In this document: positions 35,461 to 47,756 of the stretch, in pieces
Position numbering within the stretch: position 1 is the first letter of the stretch
Layout of the letters: every line of letters begins with the position of its first letter
Source of the DNA: Centropristis striata
Lineage: Eukaryota > Chordata > Actinopteri > Perciformes > Serranidae
Reading direction: 5' to 3'
DNA: 64,000 nt
NCBI RefSeq assembly: GCF_030273125.1
Contig: NC_081517.1
Location: 27,622,131 to 27,686,130 of the forward strand
Position numbers and translations under genes: made by a program
Notes under the pieces: generated by a model
Told to the model about the DNA's origin: nothing
What the model saw: only the letters and a program-made list of their open reading frames with translations
Database searches by the model: none

Positions 35461-36080
35461 AGGACTTCTGGTAAAGAGGAGGAGAGGAGGGAGGGGATGG
35501 GGAGAAAGGAGAGGGGGATTGGAGGAGGAGAAAGAGAAAGAATGAGGTGAGTAAATGAATGGAAGATGTAGAAGAAGAGGAGACGGTGTAGTGAGATGTG
35601 GGGGTAACAAGGGGAGAGGGAGGCAGAAGGGCTGACATTGAGAGAATGAAGAAATCGATGAAGGAAAGAAGGGATGGGGACGGTGGGAGCAAATGTGAGG
35701 GAGGATGAGCGAGGGCATAGGTAGGGGGAAGGGAAGGAAGGAGAGAAGGAAAGAGACTGACATTGTGAAACGAGCAGACAAAGCAGTGGCGAGGAGAGAG
35801 TGAAGGTAAGAACCGGAGAGATGGAAAGATGGAGAAATTGGAGAAAAGAGAAAGAGCCATAACGCTTTTGACTGTTCTGTGTCTACATGTTAGACCGAAT
35901 GGGGTTGGAAAGAATGATAAAACATGTCTGTATGGAGGGGAAGGAAGGAAATAGTGTAGGAAGGACTGAAGGAATAAGCTGTAAAGGTTCACCTGTCAAA
36001 GATAATGAGGAGAAAAGAGGGCTGCAGAAGGGACAGGGAAAGAGGGAGAGAAGGGAAGGGGAAGGAAAGAAGGAGTAATT
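35461..36080 (+). repeat. Long polypurine tract (GA/GGA/GAAA)
   Basis: For about 620 bases the plus strand is overwhelmingly A and G with few interruptions (mixed sequence mainly at 35866-35940 and 35970-36000). The two large minus-strand frames (35230-35781 and 35423-35992) are Ser/Pro/Leu/Phe-rich solely because the minus strand is pyrimidine, and stop codons need purines on that strand. Confidence 0.9.
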
Positions 36081-36240
36081 GAAGGAAGTTTAATCGCTGC
36101 CTGAAACAACACCTTACGGATGTAGGGGGAGCAAAAATATGCAAGCTCAGTCAGGAGAAGACAATGCAAAGACACAAGAAATGTTGGTAGAAGGGGCAGG
36201 AAAGGAAGAAGAGCAGAGGATTCAGCCATGGAGGAGCATG
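36081..36240. other. Spacer, nothing recognised
   Basis: Short spacer, still somewhat purine-rich. Confidence 0.5.
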
Positions 36241-36412
36241 GGCTGATTTTGAGACAGTGGGCCCCTGGGCACAGACATGCAAAAGGCCCCAACACCTCTT
36301 CGACAAAGGAGCACGTCTCTTCGTTTTACGTTTCATTGTCTCCTTGAGTTACATTTTGTAAGTGAAGGCCAGAGGGGCCTCTGGGCCTGCGCTGAGTAGG
36401 CCCAGTCAACAA
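36241..36412. mobile_element. Dispersed repeat with GGGCCCCTGGGCACAG and GAAGGCCAGAGGGGCCTC words
   Basis: The 3' part (about 36345-36410) has a clear relative at 60966-61042: both read ACATTTT-TA-GTGAAGGCCAG-GGGGCCTCTG and end AGTAGGCCC-GTCA. The 5' part carries GGGCCCCTGGGCACAGACAT and AAAAGGCCCC. It is a multi-copy element end; I cannot name the family. Confidence 0.6.
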
Positions 36413-38397
36413 ACGTGGTGAAAACCAACCACTTTGGGACTGACAAACAGAAATCGGTTTACCTCAAACAGTGTGAAAAGAGGCCTCATGTCCTCAGACA
36501 CTAAATCCCAGTCTAGTAGAAAAGGGGATTATCATGATCATCATTAATAAGCAAAATGCCAGCAACCCTAAGCCTTCCTCTATCTAATAAATCCTCCCTG
36601 ATCCACACAGGAGCATAATTAATACAGACAGCAGGGGGTAGGAGGTTAGCGTCGACCGAACATGAGTTAATAAGGAGGGAGTGAAGGAGGTGTGGAAACC
36701 TCCCAACTCCAAATTGTGTCTTTTCCACTCTGGGAGACCCAACGTGGAATTCATTAACTGTACATACTGAAAAGAAAAAGAATAAATAAATAAATACATG
36801 TGGGTGGGTTGGAAAATTAAACTTTTAGAAGCTTAGTTTAAGGTGACGGGAGAATTTCATCTAACATGAGGTCCAGGGGAATAGCAACTTGTCTCCTGCA
36901 CAGCCGACTGGGATGAACCAGAGCGTGGAACAGGGCCATCTCAAAATGTTAATTGCACAAAACCAAAGTGGTGGAAAAAAAATAGCACAGCTTGCAAATT
37001 ATTCCTCTTGGCAACAGTGATGGAAAAATAATTGTATTTTGTGTATGTGTGTGCATATGTTTGGAGGGTTCGATTTGTGTATGCCCAAGTGCATGAAAAT
37101 TGAAAAAAAAAGTAATTTGTGTTAATTGGCATTTGATGCCATTTAACGGACCATGCTGTTGGTTTTGCATTTTTGCCCTTTTGATTACAAATGGAATATT
37201 CTGTAGTTTAATTGTTGCCAAGCAGTTTTCAAATTGATTCTAACTTTTATAGAAGCATTATAATCATCTTTTCTTAGGACTGAGTAATATTCAATCTGTA
37301 GAGATATAAAACCAAAGCTGCCACAACAACCTCCGCCTATCTGCAACAGCGTTCCCAAAAAGTTAGCCGTTTTAATATTCGAAAAAAAAAAGCATGTCAG
37401 CATGTCGTTTTCAGAGTCAATGGCCAATGATCTGTTGTGCTCTTTAGTTGTGGGGAAGTGTAAAGGACAGAAGTCGCAAGTATCCAGACTTTAAAAGTTG
37501 ACTGTTGAATCATTCTGAATTGACGAAGTCATAAAAGTAAACTTTGTCCAATTTCTTCCTTTAAAAGCACTGTTTTGTTTGTTTGAATATCTATCCATCT
37601 GTACAAAAGCCAGAAGACGACTTGGTGCTATAAACCTTGGAGATGGTACAAAGACATGATGAGCAATACTATTAAGATACGAAGCCCTTGAGTAAAAGCA
37701 CTGCGCTCTACACTCCCTGTAGAGAGATTAAAAAGGACTAAAATAAATCTGATAAGTAGGAAAAAAAACCTTCCCACTGGTGTTGACCTTGACACATTCT
37801 TATAAAGATGACGGCTGAAATCTCTACTTCAGTTGGATGACCCACATCACTTGAGAGTCAGATAAAAGATGCAAAAGAAGCACAAAAGTCAAGGTGAGCA
37901 TTTTATCTGAGCTGAATGGAACAAAAAAATGAAATACCAGGAGTTGCTCTCTGTACTACAAGAGTCATATCATGTGAAAGTCCAGTTTTAAAAGCAACTA
38001 GTGAGGAGTATAAAGGCCAGTACATATTTAAACATGTCAGGATACAGATTGAATATTCACCTTTTATAGTTTTGAATAAGTGCAGCAGGGGTTACTACAG
38101 CACCAGCGGACCAAAATCCTGCCTCTCATTTTTAGGTTCTAATCAAAATGTGGCAAATGGCCCAGATAAAACTACCCACAAATAAATAAAACTTCAAACT
38201 CTTTGGCCAAGAGAGATGTACTCCCCTAACAACTCCTAACATTTATCATGCTTAGACCTAAAGGAAGCCACTTACTTCATAAATGTTACCTATTTTCTCT
38301 TTGTGATGCATCCTTATGAACAGGTTGTGTGATATCTTATGAAATATGACATTTTAATTAAGTAATAGCTGCACGATCACTTTTTTGAAGACGTGGT
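36413..38397. other. No gene recognised
   Basis: AT-rich sequence with an AATA run at about 36776-36796 and TAATTA-type cores near 36545 and 36617. No exon recognised. Confidence 0.5.
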
Positions 38398-38745
38398 TAA
38401 ATGGTTGTTGGAGCTACTCCGTTAGGTTTAGGCAGCTAAACTGCTTGGTTCAGGTTTGGAAAAAGATCCATGTTTGAGTTAAAATGACTCTTTATGTAAA
38501 TACTGGACAGAGTCACATAGAAGATGTAAAAGGTGACATATCTTTGTATGCAATTTCATTTACAGATAAAGTTGAAATTGACTTTTAGTTACAAACAAGT
38601 CTCTTGGCTCAAAGTCTGGAGCTTGTTGGACCCATTCACCACTCCAACCACCTGCCCTGAATGGACCTTCTTAGTTTTTATTCACAATGCCACACTTCCT
38701 CATTCCTTCCTGTCCCGTCATATTTACGAAGGCCACTAGAGGCCA
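38398..38745 (+). mobile_element. Dispersed fish repeat (GTTAGGTTTAGGCA type)
   Basis: The start (CGTTAGGTTTAGGCAGCTAA, then GGTTCAGGTTTGGAAAAAGA) and the distal part (CACCACTCCAACCACCTGCC, then CACTTCCTCATTCCTTCCTG and CCACTAGAGGCCAC) resemble in order a widespread percomorph repeat. Identification is from memory. No coding capacity. Confidence 0.5.
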
Positions 38746-39310
38746 CAATCAATATGGGTCACTTATCAACTGCATCTCCTGGCTCACAATTACGTGGGTT
38801 ATCTGCGAATTTGAGTGCATTACTTTTCGGAGCTTTGAATACAAACAGTGAAAGAGAACAACTTGACAGTGCTAAAATTCTTAATCCAAGGACATGAAAT
38901 CCTGTAAAAATCAATAATAAAAGAGTCAGAGCCAGTTTGCCCTGATGATATTTCTGTTAAATTGAGAGCTTTGTGAAAAGGAAAAGCAGATTTAAAAGCA
39001 CTCCGGGAGAAAAAATGAAATATTTTTTCACTTAACCACAAGAGGAAGAAAAGACTATAAGTAAGGGAGAGCCTGTAAAACAAAAAATTTGGATATGATC
39101 CATTGTGGTGGTCATGGCAGAAATCCCGAAACATGCATATATCTTGTTACTCTTAGAACTGAGCCAGAGTCGATTCTTTATTCTAACAGGAAACTCAGGA
39201 AGCTGCTCTGGGGGTCACACAGGACTATTTGCTTCTTTATCATTGGTGGGAGTGCTCTTAATGTTTCATCACAATACCCAAGACGCGATTTCTAATATAC
39301 CTGCATCCAT
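38746..39310. other. No gene recognised
   Basis: AT-rich sequence; the 104-codon minus frame at 38820-39134 shows no motif. Confidence 0.5.
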
Positions 39311-39314
39311 GCAC

Positions 39315-39350
<36 letters not shown>
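39311..39350. repeat. (CA)n microsatellite
   Basis: About 19 CA units with one CG interruption. Confidence 0.95.
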
Positions 39351-39352
<2 letters not shown>

Positions 39353-41171
39353 CGACCAGCCCACCAGGCTTGCTGAGAGCCTTGATTAAAATTTCCCCCC
39401 ATGTTCTGCTTCAGTCGGTGGCACGGTGAATGATGTGTGTCCACACACAGATGGAGCCCCGTCATAGACACACACACAAGCGCACACACCTGTCAGAAAT
39501 CTTCAGGTGTGTCAAATTCCTCATCTGCATGAGAAAATGGGAAAACACCTCCAATATAAATGCCTCTCCTCTTGTCCACTGGACTGTAAAGACTATGGAA
39601 ATCAGCTTTCCCCCCCCTCACAGGCCAGCTGAACGGATAAAAGAAAGATGACTTTTGTCTTCTGCATGTATGGATGAGGTCAGGAAGGCATTACAGTAGG
39701 CTGGAAAGCGTAACCGGGAAAAAATATCTTCATATTGCCTTCTGAAGTCACTCGGAATAAAAACATCAGCACAGTATATATGTACAGAGTTTGCATTACT
39801 TGAAGGCAATAGAAAAATATATGACATTGATTAAACGAGACATTTTGTTGTTGCTACAGAGTCAAACCTCAGCATGTCACTGATAAAAATTACCCTCCTA
39901 CGGTAAACATTACTGGGTGAGTGTCATTACTCAATGCTCCCCGACAGTTCCACCCAGGGCTTCCTATACTATATACTGTATGCTGCAGCAGGGTAGCAGC
40001 TATTTAGAGATTTTAACGGACTTAATTTAACAAGAATTCCACTGGAAGCCAAATTAAATGCCTCAAAAATGCTGCACCAAGTTGTCTGTGGACATACGAG
40101 AGAGGCTTTGCTGATGGACTGCCAAAATGACATCGGCAGGGAGGGAAAGTGCTGATTATGACTTCATTAAATGAAAATTTAACGAGTTAAATGAAATAAC
40201 TATTTGAGGGCCACCAATCTCACTTTTACAATGAATTATCACTTGAGCCTTTTGGTGGGAAAGCGAGAGGAGCCTCTCCAGAAGTGGAATCAGCAAATGA
40301 GACACCCTGAGCTGGATTTTAATAGAATTTATTGACAATGAAAAGAAAGAAAAGAATGATCGGCTGAGAGGTATTGCTGTGAGGTTACAGATGAGTGTCT
40401 CTCTCTGTTTCTTCGCGTGAAAGCGTCCGTCTCTCTATCCGTCACTCTCTCTCTCTCCCCATAGGGAATGTTTCTTTTGAAATGAATGGCGGACGCTTCA
40501 CTGACCGTGTTGCATATATGTGTTTGAATTCATTCATTTTCTCAACGTGCACAATTTTAGCTCACTTCAGCTGAGATAGTACGGCATTTAAGTGTGGAAA
40601 AACAGTGTAAATGTGGTTACAGTGATGTAACACACTATGATTAACACACTGAAGTGACACTGTAATATTCTCACCAGCTAGAGGAAGAGCAGTTAGTCAG
40701 ATAATATTCACTGCAGTAGATTCAACACCTCGTCATATAAAAGAACAGCTTCTAATGTGCATTAAGAGACACCACAGTCATTTGATAACATCTCTATTAA
40801 TGGATTTCCTCCACTGCACCTTCTTTTTCTCTTTCTCTGCTTCTGTCTGTTGTTACTAAGGGCCAGAGTCAACCCACCCTCATCCCTCTGTCCCTTCACT
40901 CTGCTTTTTGTCTCTGGGATTATTACTATTCAAGTCACACCCTGGAGCTTCTGCATGCCTCTGATCTTATTGCAGCAAATGCTTTATACTTTTTTTCTTT
41001 TACCTTGGTTTCTGGTCTTTATACACCAGGGGCACATCAGTATATTGTTCCAAACTGTTGTTTTTGATGAGTACTTTCACACAGAATGTGAATACCGATT
41101 CTTTGGGGGAACTATAGGTAGATTTTTCGGAGCTTCAATATTGAAATAAAGGCATCAGCTAATTCCAAATT
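39351..41171. other. No gene recognised
   Basis: Unique-looking sequence. A CT-rich patch lies at about 40398-40465. The 99-codon plus frame at 40850-41149 has no recognisable domain. Confidence 0.5.
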
Positions 41172-41490
41172 CCAAGAGACAATTTCATATCACTCCCATC
41201 CTATGATCACTCCACTGGCTACCTGTCAGGTACAGAACTGATTTTAAACTTCTACTCATCACTTTTAAAGCCCTACATGGCCTTGCACTAACCTACATCT
41301 CTGATTTACTGTCTCTCTATATGCCTGGTTGCTGCCTGCGCTCCTCAGGTATAACCCTATGTGTAAGCGTTCCCTTAGCCAGTCTAGCCACAAAAGATGA
41401 CCGCGCTTTTTCTGTTAGCAGCCCCACAGCTGTGGAATTCCCTACCTGAGGAAATCAGATCTCCTTATAGAGGAGGGCTTTTTTTTAATA
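41172..41490 (+). pseudogene. LINE reverse-transcriptase ORF, C-terminal fragment (Rex1/L2-like)
   Basis: From 41212 one frame reads HWLPVRYRTDFKLLLITFK, then ALHGLALTYISDLLSLYMPG, then further conserved-looking sequence with AVEFPT, for about 80 codons before a stop. HWLPVR-R-DFK and P-YISDLL are hallmark strings of the region after the RT domain in CR1/L2/Rex1-type non-LTR retrotransposons; the AVEFPT block corresponds to the usual LWNSLP motif. Only this C-terminal piece is present, so it is a 5'-truncated dead copy. Its probable 3' tail is displaced to about 42040-42157. Confidence 0.85.
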
Positions 41491-42039
41491 TAGTATATCT
41501 GTGGTTAACCAAATGTATGCTTTTAACTGATCCTATAGTGATGTTTTAACTAACAAGTTCTCCAACATAAAAGGCAGAAGAGGTCATGTTTCAGTACCAC
41601 AAATTATGGCACGTATCACGACTCGCGTTTATCATGGCGCGAGCTGGCTTGTGTTCTAAAAATAGCACACAGGTACGGTCCGCAGTTGTAAAAATAGCTG
41701 CAGTTTCTGCAGTTCTGTGAATTTATGTTGTAAAACCACTGACCTTAGATTTAGGCCAAAACACGTCTAGTAAGGCATTATAAAAGACAGTTTAAACTGT
41801 AAATAAATGTACGTAAATACAAGGAAAAACAACAAGGGCCACGTGACTGCCGCAAGTTATGTGAAAAACGTAGGTTACATTCAAACTTACTAAACTTACG
41901 TAAAGAACGTAACTTAGAAAGTCACAAAGCTTTTTTTTTGCTGCCTGTGCATATTAACTTTTTTGACAGGAGAACAGGCTGGTTTTAACAATCTCCGCTC
42001 AAAATGTTTTATTATGATTTTTTTTTTTGACTCTGTATT
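41491..42039. other. Interruption between LINE ORF end and LINE tail
   Basis: About 550 bases of unrelated sequence. It includes ACGTGACTGCCGCAAGTTAT, CGTAGGTTACATTC and TTACGTAAAGAACGTAACTT, words I associate with another dispersed fish repeat. It looks like an insertion into the LINE, but clear ends were not found. Confidence 0.4.
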
Positions 42040-42157
42040 TGTATCTATTGTTATTATTTCCCTTGTTTCTTACTTTATTTTTTGCAATATAAAGCACTTT
42101 GTAGCTGTATTTCGAGAGGTGCTATAGGTGTTTTTTAAATTATTATTATTACTACTA
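42040..42157 (+). mobile_element. LINE 3' tail
   Basis: The sequence AATATAAAGCACTTTGTAGC, then a degraded AGTGCTATA-like word and a run of ATT units, matches the usual 3' end of this LINE type, where AAGCACTTTG and AAGTGCTATA precede a short tandem tail. Confidence 0.65.
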
Positions 42158-43399
42158 CATAAAGTTTCAAATGTCAGAACCAAGGCAGAAATTTTTACTT
42201 TATTTACTATACTTTTTTTTTTTTTACTTTATTTACTCCTTTGAACCTTGACAAAGTCAACACTTACAAGAGCCACTCCTTAAATTCTTACCTTTCAAAA
42301 TAAAAGCCCAAGACAAATAAATTGTTTACTAGAGGGACTTGAATTCACTGAGATTTTCACTAAAAGGAAACTCAATAAAATAGCTTACAGGAGCTTTAGG
42401 CAATACAAGACGTTACCTCAGACACTCTGCCAAGCGCTGCTCCGGGTTAATAGGATCCTGCTAGCTGGTCCTCTGCCTGGAACTGTTCAAAACCTTGTGT
42501 TGAACAAGTTTTTCAACTGTCACAAATTTGCATTGCTGCCAGTATGAGTAGTTTTGATGTATTCATGTGGATTATTTGTGTAGTGTAGTGTAAAGGCTAC
42601 TTTGAACACTATCACACGTCCTTTTTCAGTTTCTGATAGCATGTCTAAACTTTGACTTGCAGATGAAGCAGTATTCATTTCTGAAACTTATATTTAAATT
42701 TTTGATTTAATTATTTGAAAATACTCATAAAACCTATGTTGTGTTGTAATCTATTAACTGTGCTGTTAACTCAAAAAATGAAAAAAAAAGAGTTACAGAT
42801 AAAGTGAATCAACATAATAAAATACACTAAGAATATTTTGACTAATGTTAGGCTGCACTGATTGGGTCTGTACTATAGGATTTTACCCCTGTAGGCCACT
42901 CATTGAAATCCAAACCTAACCAAGTGTTATTGGAGGGCATCCCAAAACTTTTACTTTTGTAACTTTGTCAAAATGTTTGATTTTTATGTTGCAAATCCAG
43001 GTTAATTAAGATATTATTATTATCATTATTATACTTATTGTTTTTTGTTATGACTCCTGTCATTTTTTGCAGACTGCTGTGTGTGTGCCCCGTGCCTTTC
43101 TTATCTCACTTCCATAGGCAAATAGGGTTGTGCCATAGCTGTAGGAGGATTGGTGGAGAGGAGATTTGTTTTCTTAGGTAAGTTTATTTCCTAGACAGAA
43201 TCGTTTTGTTTGTTATTTTGGCCTTAGTCCACCCTGAAGCCTGACAATATATGTGTTCATCAATTTATTTTTGTAAATAAATACTTTTCCTTACAATCAG
43301 ACAAATCTTTGTTTGTGGCTACTTGGGATATGGGGAGGATGGCGCTTTCTCATGTTATGTCATACTGATTAGTCACATGCTATGGCAATGATGTCAGGA
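42158..43399. other. No gene; weak LTR-like stretch
   Basis: AT-rich sequence. At 43045-43330 a TGTTATGACTCC start and an AATAAATACTTTTCCTTACA segment have LTR-like character, but no boundary, primer-binding site or partner was identified, so no call is made. Confidence 0.4.
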
Positions 43400-43580
43400 C
43401 ATGATGCTTCTCATAATCCCACTACATTTAACAGTGAGCGACAATTTGGAACTGTGTTGTTTATACCATTGCACTTGTGTGAATGTTGTACTTGTATTTT
43501 ATGTCTTTTATCTTATACTACTGTCTGTAAATCAAATTGCCCCTCTGGGACATTAAAGTTTTATCTTACCTTACCTGATC
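43400..43580 (+). mobile_element. Non-LTR retrotransposon 3' end
   Basis: The end reads AAATTGCCCCTCTGGGACAT then TAAAGTTTTATCTTACCTTACC. A 'CCCC...GGGAC-AATAAAG' stem followed by short TTATC/TTACC repeats is the common 3' end of several fish LINE groups. The upstream body is too diverged to assign. Confidence 0.55.
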
Positions 43581-44629
43581 TTCACTGATTAGCTGTGAGA
43601 AATCCATGTGGTTCTACGACCTCACAGAGAGCCCATTTTGGATGTCCGCAGAAGTTACCCAATATGGTTATTTTCCCGATAAAAGGTTAACAGTTCAGTC
43701 TGTTTGTTGTAGCTAGTTCCCAAACTGTTATATTCCTTTTTCATTATGCATTCTTCATCCTTTCACTAATCCATCCCTTTTCCTATCACATTTACTACCC
43801 TTTTCTGTTTTTGATTATGTGTCACTTCCCTTCATTACATCCTCCTCCAATTAATTAATCCTGCCATCCTCTTTTGTCTCTCCCATCTCGTTGCTCCCTT
43901 TCCTTATTTGTCTTTGGATTTTACAGAGTAAAGAACTGATAATATATTGCTGCTGTCAACCATTATGTGTCCCGCTATCCCTCCTTTCTTCATTCCACAC
44001 TTTTCTCTTACTTCATCATCTCTTTGTCTCTTTTGTCTGTTTATATGGAGGTGGAGGTCAGGACTCTTTGTTCACAAGGTTTATTTTTTTAGCTGGCAAG
44101 ATAAAAAAAGTTTTTTCTGACCTTTTAAGTACGATAAAGTGCGATAATAACATTCAGAAGCCCACATATTGTGTTCTACCTTATATGGACACATTTTGCC
44201 AGATTCCCCTGCAATAATGCAAAAATCAAACAACATACACACAAAAAAGTCTTTAATGTTGATGGTGATGGGTCACTGACAATAGCTCATATTCTCAACA
44301 GTGAAATGAATGGGACCTGCTCCTCCCTGATCAAGATGTGTGGGTGCCCTTGAGCAATACAACCCCCAGCAGAGGCCAAAAAGTAGGACTGTTGTTGTGG
44401 TGGGCTGCTTCTATGTGAGTGGGAGTTTGGCTGTATGAATTTGAAGCAGTGCTGCTTAAAAATGCAGGCATATAGTTGGCTTTTCCCAAGATGATAAAGT
44501 TTAGAAGCATGAGCATCCACGGCTTTAAAAATAACATATTTCCATCTTTCTCTCACATTCTACATCACTTACCAATACACCATGCTGACATATTTGGTCT
44601 GACAAGTGCCATCAGTAACATAAGGTTTC
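43581..44629. other. No gene recognised
   Basis: AT-rich with pyrimidine-rich patches (43740-43900, 43975-44035). The 108-codon plus frame at 43891-44217 reflects that bias. Confidence 0.5.
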
Positions 44630-45320
44630 GGTCATTTAACTTTTAAATGTAGTCAGTTACTGAATTGAATTACATGGCAATTTTGGAATTAGCAACATAA
44701 TGAAGTGAATTGCAAAAAAAGTGTAATTTCATCGGAATACTTTTGGATTACTTTAAATTCTGACATTGGAAATATTTGACTTTGTACCAAAAAATAGATG
44801 CAACCAGATTTTTTCACTTTGGACATCTAAAACATATTCAATGCAAATAATAATAAAAAGTAGTAAGTCTTTGAGTATTGGCCATTTACAATTAGTCAAA
44901 CCAAACAACACTTAAGATAAACACAACTACGCATGTACCCTGTATTCTGCAATATGTGGGATGCTGTTTCTTTTTTGATGCCTCTGACATTTAATCAAAG
45001 GCCAAATTGAGGACTTTGCTCTTTTAACACATAAGGAAGACTTACTCAAAGTTATCATCTTCCATTTTTTGTAAATAAAAAAGAAAAACTAAATTTTCCA
45101 TAAAACATCATAAAAAACAAATATTTTTTTTAAGTCACCAATGACAAAACTGGCAACCTGGCCTTCTGATATTATATTTTAAAGAAGTAATTAAAAATGT
45201 CATCAAATAATCCTCTGCAATGCAACTATAATCTAACGGCACTATTTTTCCTCAAATGTAATAATAAAATAGGTTGACTATAGTTATTTATTTAATCTGT
45301 TCCTACCCAACACTGATAAG
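44630..45320. mobile_element. Diverged dispersed repeat with ...ACCCAACACTG end
   Basis: The left part has AGTTACTGAATTGAATTACA and TTTTGGATTACTTTAAATTC. The right end is CTGTTCCTACCCAACACTG. This combination (TTGGATTACTT motifs and a CAGTGTTGGG end read on the other strand) is characteristic of abundant fish repeats usually classed as DNA transposon derivatives. The left end is not defined. Confidence 0.45.
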
Positions 45321-45581
45321 GAACATGTGCTCATGAAGGATAAATAAATGATAAATGATGGAGTAAATGTTTGTGCTCAGTGGGATGACATGTGACCTTA
45401 ATAGAGATGTCCAGCGTGTGGAGAAATAGCCGTGCTTTAAACAACATGATACTATTAAAAAAGTGTCAAACAGAGCTTCTGTTACTTTTCTGTTGTCATT
45501 GCTGCACACAGGCACACCCATTAGAGATAAGAGAGAAGTTTACATTAACACCAGCTGCTACTTTATTGTTTATCTCACGAC
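45321..45581. other. No gene recognised
   Basis: Spacer; frames here run into microsatellites. Confidence 0.5.
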
Positions 45582-45607
45582 ACGCGCACACACACACACA
45601 CACGCAG
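45582..45607. repeat. Short (CA)n
   Basis: About 10 CA units with CG variants at both ends. Confidence 0.85.
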
Positions 45608-45745
45608 TGTGAGTCATGGATTACAGCCTTACTGAGGCGTAGAAGAACACATCTCTATCCTCCCACCCAGCTAGCTGGCATACTGTTACACATCACAAGA
45701 GCCCATGTCAAAACCACAGAAAGGCCTCGAGCTGCCTCATAGCGT

Positions 45746-45749
<4 letters not shown>

Positions 45750-45784
<35 letters not shown>
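45750..45784. repeat. (GT)n microsatellite
   Basis: About 16 GT units. Confidence 0.95.
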
Positions 45785-47231
45785 TGGCTTGCCGATGCTT
45801 TAACTGTTTTCATGTCTAGCACAATAGCTGTCAATGCTAATCTCAGTGTGTAACATGTTGCAGCTCTGACCACTCTGTCACCTAACCTAAAGATAATTCA
45901 TCTGGATTGGTTCCATTTTTTGGCACGATGAGGCACAATGTTTTTATAGCATCAACACTGCTAAGAAACACTTGAGTGAAAAATAACTATGTGTGTTTGC
46001 GTGTGTGTGTCTATGCATCATACAGATTTAAGAGCATCCTGATTCAAACTCATTTCCTGGCAAGCGTCCACCCTTATAAACTATCGTTGAGCAAAACAGA
46101 GAGCCAGTTCCAGCTGCTGGGTGCTGCTCTGTAGTTCATCATGACCTTTGACCTCCTTGTAGAGCAGTGCAAGAGAAAACAGAATATGCTTAATAAATTA
46201 CCTGTGGGGTCTTAAAAAAATAATCAAATGCATTACATGTTCCTATTGCTCAATGGTGCCAGTGCTGAATTAATCAGTCTTTATAATCCCCATTAGCGAA
46301 TTAGGTAACAATAAATTGTAAACGCATGTTCTCTCCTCTCTGTGCACAGGTGTTGCCATTTTACTGATGCAACTTTTTACTGCACCCACTGCACGCAGCA
46401 GTAAATTTGGGCAGCATCTGAGGACTTTAATTTCAGTTTTAATGGCCTCCTTTTACACTTTTGAAGGACACGCGTGGAACAGTTTAGCAATCACAGTGTT
46501 GAAACACATGACATTTAATTTTCTGAAGGACGTGACTCAGTTGCCCAAAAAGAGCCACAAAATAGCTGTGACCAGAACACATTCTTGCTTTTTTAATTTT
46601 CCAGCTTCTTTTGTGGAGGTGACGCATAGCATTTCTAATCTGAGTAGAGGATTTTAAAGTGTATCTAAATTTGAAAATAAACAAATGCAAATTCCACTGT
46701 TTGGATTTAATCAGGCAAAACTAAACTTAAGAAATATAACAGTTTTAAGAAACATGAAATCCTTTCAAGAGGCCAGGTGCCAGGCTGAAGTGACTGAGGG
46801 GGCTGTTAAAAACATGAATGCATTATTTAACCATGTAATAGCCTCAGAAAGTCTAAATAACAATAACAAAGGGATACTGTTTTTAAAATTAAAGACTACA
46901 TTTATTAAACAGATATACAGCGATAAATATAGAACTAGTAGAACGCTGAATAGTTATAAAAGTTATGAACTGTGATAATCAGCATGGAGAGGCGTGGAAA
47001 CAGCTGTTTGTGGCTTGCAGCTCTCTTTCTCTTTCTGTCCCTCACTTTGCTGTCATTCCCTTCTGTCTGTTGATTCCTAAAATGGATGGGGGTGTTGGAA
47101 TTATGGCCGAAAATTGTATTTACAACCACATTAAGCAAACAGGGTAAGAAAAGAAACTAAGTGACGTATTCTGTCTGTTAATCGATCGCCTCCTCTGCTT
47201 AAATACCAAAGACACAACTAAGCATGCACCC

Positions 47232-47233
<2 letters not shown>
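45785..47233. other. No gene; repeat-poor stretch at 46.15-46.65 kb
   Basis: The 46150-46340 part is AT-rich, repeat-free and contains GAATTAATCAG and GCGAATTAGG, typical of the look of non-coding conserved elements, though conservation cannot be tested here. Frames of 96 codons at 46367-46657 and 46685-46975 have no domain. Confidence 0.45.
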
Positions 47234-47274
<41 letters not shown>

Positions 47275-47287
47275 GACAGACAGACAG
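47234..47287. repeat. Compound (CA)n(GACA)n microsatellite
   Basis: About 18 CA units followed directly by four GACA units. Confidence 0.96.
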
Positions 47288-47756
47288 TGTGTCCATGGTT
47301 CCTAAACAACAGCTAAGCAATAGTCACTTGTATTCCAGCCAATAATTTTGTTGTTTTTGCTATTTTTCTATAAATAATTAAAGTCTAAGCACAGGGGGCA
47401 AAAAATACAACTGAGGGGGCTTAATCCCCTTAAGACCCCTTGTGGCGCCAGGTCATAAATAAACAAGCTGACAATAATAAAATAAGCCCAAATACACAAA
47501 ATTAAAAATACTGCCAGACAGAAAAAATCTTTTAGAATTCCCTATTTCCCAAAAGGCTTAACAAAGCAGTGAGTGAAGTGACCAATAACCTAATAAAGGC
47601 ATTAGCCGAGTTGTTAAAATTATGAAAGCACTGGAAAATGGCAAACCGGCTGAATGTACTCATGACTGTCTTTGAGATGGGATTAAAAATAACTTGCTTA
47701 AAAATCAGATTATTTTTATTTGTTCATTTTATTTTTATCTATGTACTGCACATCTA
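47288..47756. other. No gene recognised
   Basis: AT-rich sequence. A segment near 47395-47450 (GGGGGCTTAATCCCC) is palindromic and may be part of an unassigned repeat. Confidence 0.45.

Noticed and set aside
35230..35992. Two long minus-strand open frames (183 and 189 codons), Pro/Ser/Leu-rich
   Set aside because: They lie on the pyrimidine strand of the polypurine tract, where stop codons are rare. One includes the translated G36 run. They overlap in different frames and have no domain.
43045..43330. Second possible solo LTR
   Set aside because: TGTTATG start and AATAAA-containing tail are suggestive, but boundaries are not definable and common AT-rich sequence explains them.
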